Assembly (NCBI GenBank): GCA_024642645.1 | Contig: JAHEAS010000237.1 | Coordinates: 1 to 6,034, forward strand | DNA: 6,034 nt | Source of the DNA: Saprospirales bacterium | GTDB taxonomy: Bacteria > Bacteroidota > Bacteroidia > Chitinophagales > Saprospiraceae | Reading direction: 5' to 3' | Part shown: in pieces, positions 5,221 to 6,034 of the stretch | Layout: every line of letters begins with the position of its first letter | Position numbering within the stretch: the stretch's first letter is position 1 | Notes under the pieces: model-generated | Seen by the model: only the letters and a program-made list of their open reading frames with translations | The model's database searches: none | What the model was told of the DNA's origin: nothing | Position numbers and translations under genes: made by a program

Positions 5221-6034
5221 TTACACCTGCACTGGCCCATCTCCCGCCCAATCTTCCAGATAGGATTCGTCTTCGCAGAGCGGTTTCAGTTCATCTTCAA
5301 TAAATCCCCGAACCTCGTGGATAATGTTTGCTGGATAAAGCAAGTGTAGGTTAGGCCCGGCATCCAAGCTAAAGTAAACTGGGTGCTTCGTCTCTTGGCG
5401 GTAATGGCGCAAGCGCTCAATCATTTCTAAAGTATTGGGTTTCAATAGGATATACGACGGGTTGCTACTCATCATCAGCCCATGCAAGGTCAGTGCCTCG
5501 TTCTCGGCGATGCGCCCGAACTCTTCCAAATCGCCAGTGCGAAGCGCTGGAATCAGGCGGCTCAGGTTGCGCTTCGCATCAGCATATCTTGCCTCAGCGA
5601 AGGGGTGGTTTTCCATCAGGCTATGCCCCGCCCGGCTGCTCACCGTTTTGGTGGAAGTGCTGGCAAGTAGGATGTCGTCGTGCATGCCACTGAAAACCGA
5701 ATGCAACTCCTCCGCCATCGGCACGGCGAAGAGGTTGGATGAGCCCTTCACCTCGCCCGTTTCACCCCAAAGCGCAGCTTTTGGGAAGATGGAGCGGCAG
5801 GCACTGCCCGACCCCAACCTCGCCACGTAGGATGCCTTTTGGTCAAAAGCCGCATCGTCGTCCAAGGTCTCAAAAAGCTCGTGCTCCAACGAAGTGAGGC
5901 AAAGTGCCAGTGCACTCATTGAGGAAGCAGAGGATGCGATACCCGCTGAATGCGGAAAGGAGTTGCCGCTGTATATGGTCAAATCTAACTGCCGCAGGAA
6001 CGGGAAGATGTCCGTCACGCTTTCGAGGTATTTT
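5221..6034 (-). CDS. mvaD: Diphosphomevalonate decarboxylase, C-terminal part
   Basis: The last 270 residues of a GHMP-superfamily enzyme; the N-terminus lies beyond the right edge. The enzyme converts mevalonate diphosphate and ATP to isopentenyl diphosphate, the final step of the mevalonate pathway in the cytoplasm. The visible part holds the ATP-binding loop NSFPHSAGIASSASSMSALA, about 23-42 residues from the edge, then ARLGSGSACRS with the conserved Arg, and SLDAGPNLHLL with the conserved catalytic Asp. These three blocks separate this enzyme from mevalonate and phosphomevalonate kinases. A GTG at 6018 is in frame but is not the start: the reading stays open to the edge (KYLES before it) and the family has about 80 more residues upstream. 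No other mevalonate-pathway gene is visible. The GMC gene follows in the same direction after 119 bp, probably as a separate unit. Confidence 0.92.
   Translation of the reverse strand, partial: KYLESVTDIFPFLRQLDLTIYSGNSFPHSAGIASSASSMSALALCLTSLEHELFETLDDDAAFDQKASYVARLGSGSACRSIFPKAALWGETGEVKGSSNLFAVPMAEELHSVFSGMHDDILLASTSTKTVSSRAGHSLMENHPFAEARYADAKRNLSRLIPALRTGDLEEFGRIAENEALTLHGLMMSSNPSYILLKPNTLEMIERLRHYRQETKHPVYFSLDAGPNLHLLYPANIIHEVRGFIEDELKPLCEDESYLEDWAGDGPVQV

Noticed and set aside
6016..6018. GTG start for the decarboxylase
   Set aside because: The frame stays open to the window edge and the conserved N-terminal part of the enzyme is missing, so the gene is cut by the window.

Overview
The window looks like chromosome from a member of the Bacteroidota, of intermediate GC content. 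The evidence is gene content and style. There is a short GT35 glucan phosphorylase-like protein, a GMC dehydrogenase paired with a lipoprotein-type gluconate dehydrogenase subunit 3, a mevalonate-pathway decarboxylase and a GH3-like protein. The genes lack obvious Shine-Dalgarno sites, and one gene has a perfect Bacteroidota-type -7 box (TAnnTTTG). A Saprospiria- or Chitinophagia-like host is a guess from general feel and is not shown by the sequence.

Layout from left to right. (1) The N-terminal 50 codons of a GH3-family protein run off the left edge on the minus strand. (2) A non-coding block at 151-380 holds four alternating copies of a roughly 22-bp motif that can fold in more than one way. 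(3) A complete minus-strand GT35 alpha-glucan phosphorylase-like gene (381-2060) has threonine where the PLP-anchoring lysine is expected. (4) A divergent intergenic region (2061-2266) carries a palindrome and a promoter box. It leads to a small plus-strand four-helix membrane protein of the DUF486 (DMT-like) family. (5) Two interleaved terminator hairpins (2636-2671) separate that gene from the convergent pair that follows. (6) A two-gene minus-strand unit encodes a GMC flavoprotein dehydrogenase (3392-5101) and its small subunit-3 partner (2706-3299). The 92-bp gap between them is filled by two facing arrays of a 9-nt GTTGATnAn repeat. (7) The C-terminal 270 residues of diphosphomevalonate decarboxylase run off the right edge on the minus strand.

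The clearest functional unit is the GMC plus subunit-3 pair. The large subunit has an FAD fold and a CX5CX3C cluster spaced like the [3Fe-4S] ligands of bacterial FAD-glucose dehydrogenase. It has no signal peptide. The small subunit has a twin-arginine start and a lipobox, so it probably carries its partner out of the cytoplasm and tethers it to a membrane. No cytochrome subunit is encoded next to them. The remaining genes (glucan metabolism, isoprenoid synthesis, GH3) appear to be unrelated neighbours. The points most worth checking are the missing PLP lysine, the four-arm intergenic repeat and the facing 9-mer arrays. No CRISPR array, tRNA, rRNA, phage gene or transposase was seen, and no stretch over 300 bases lacks a gene.
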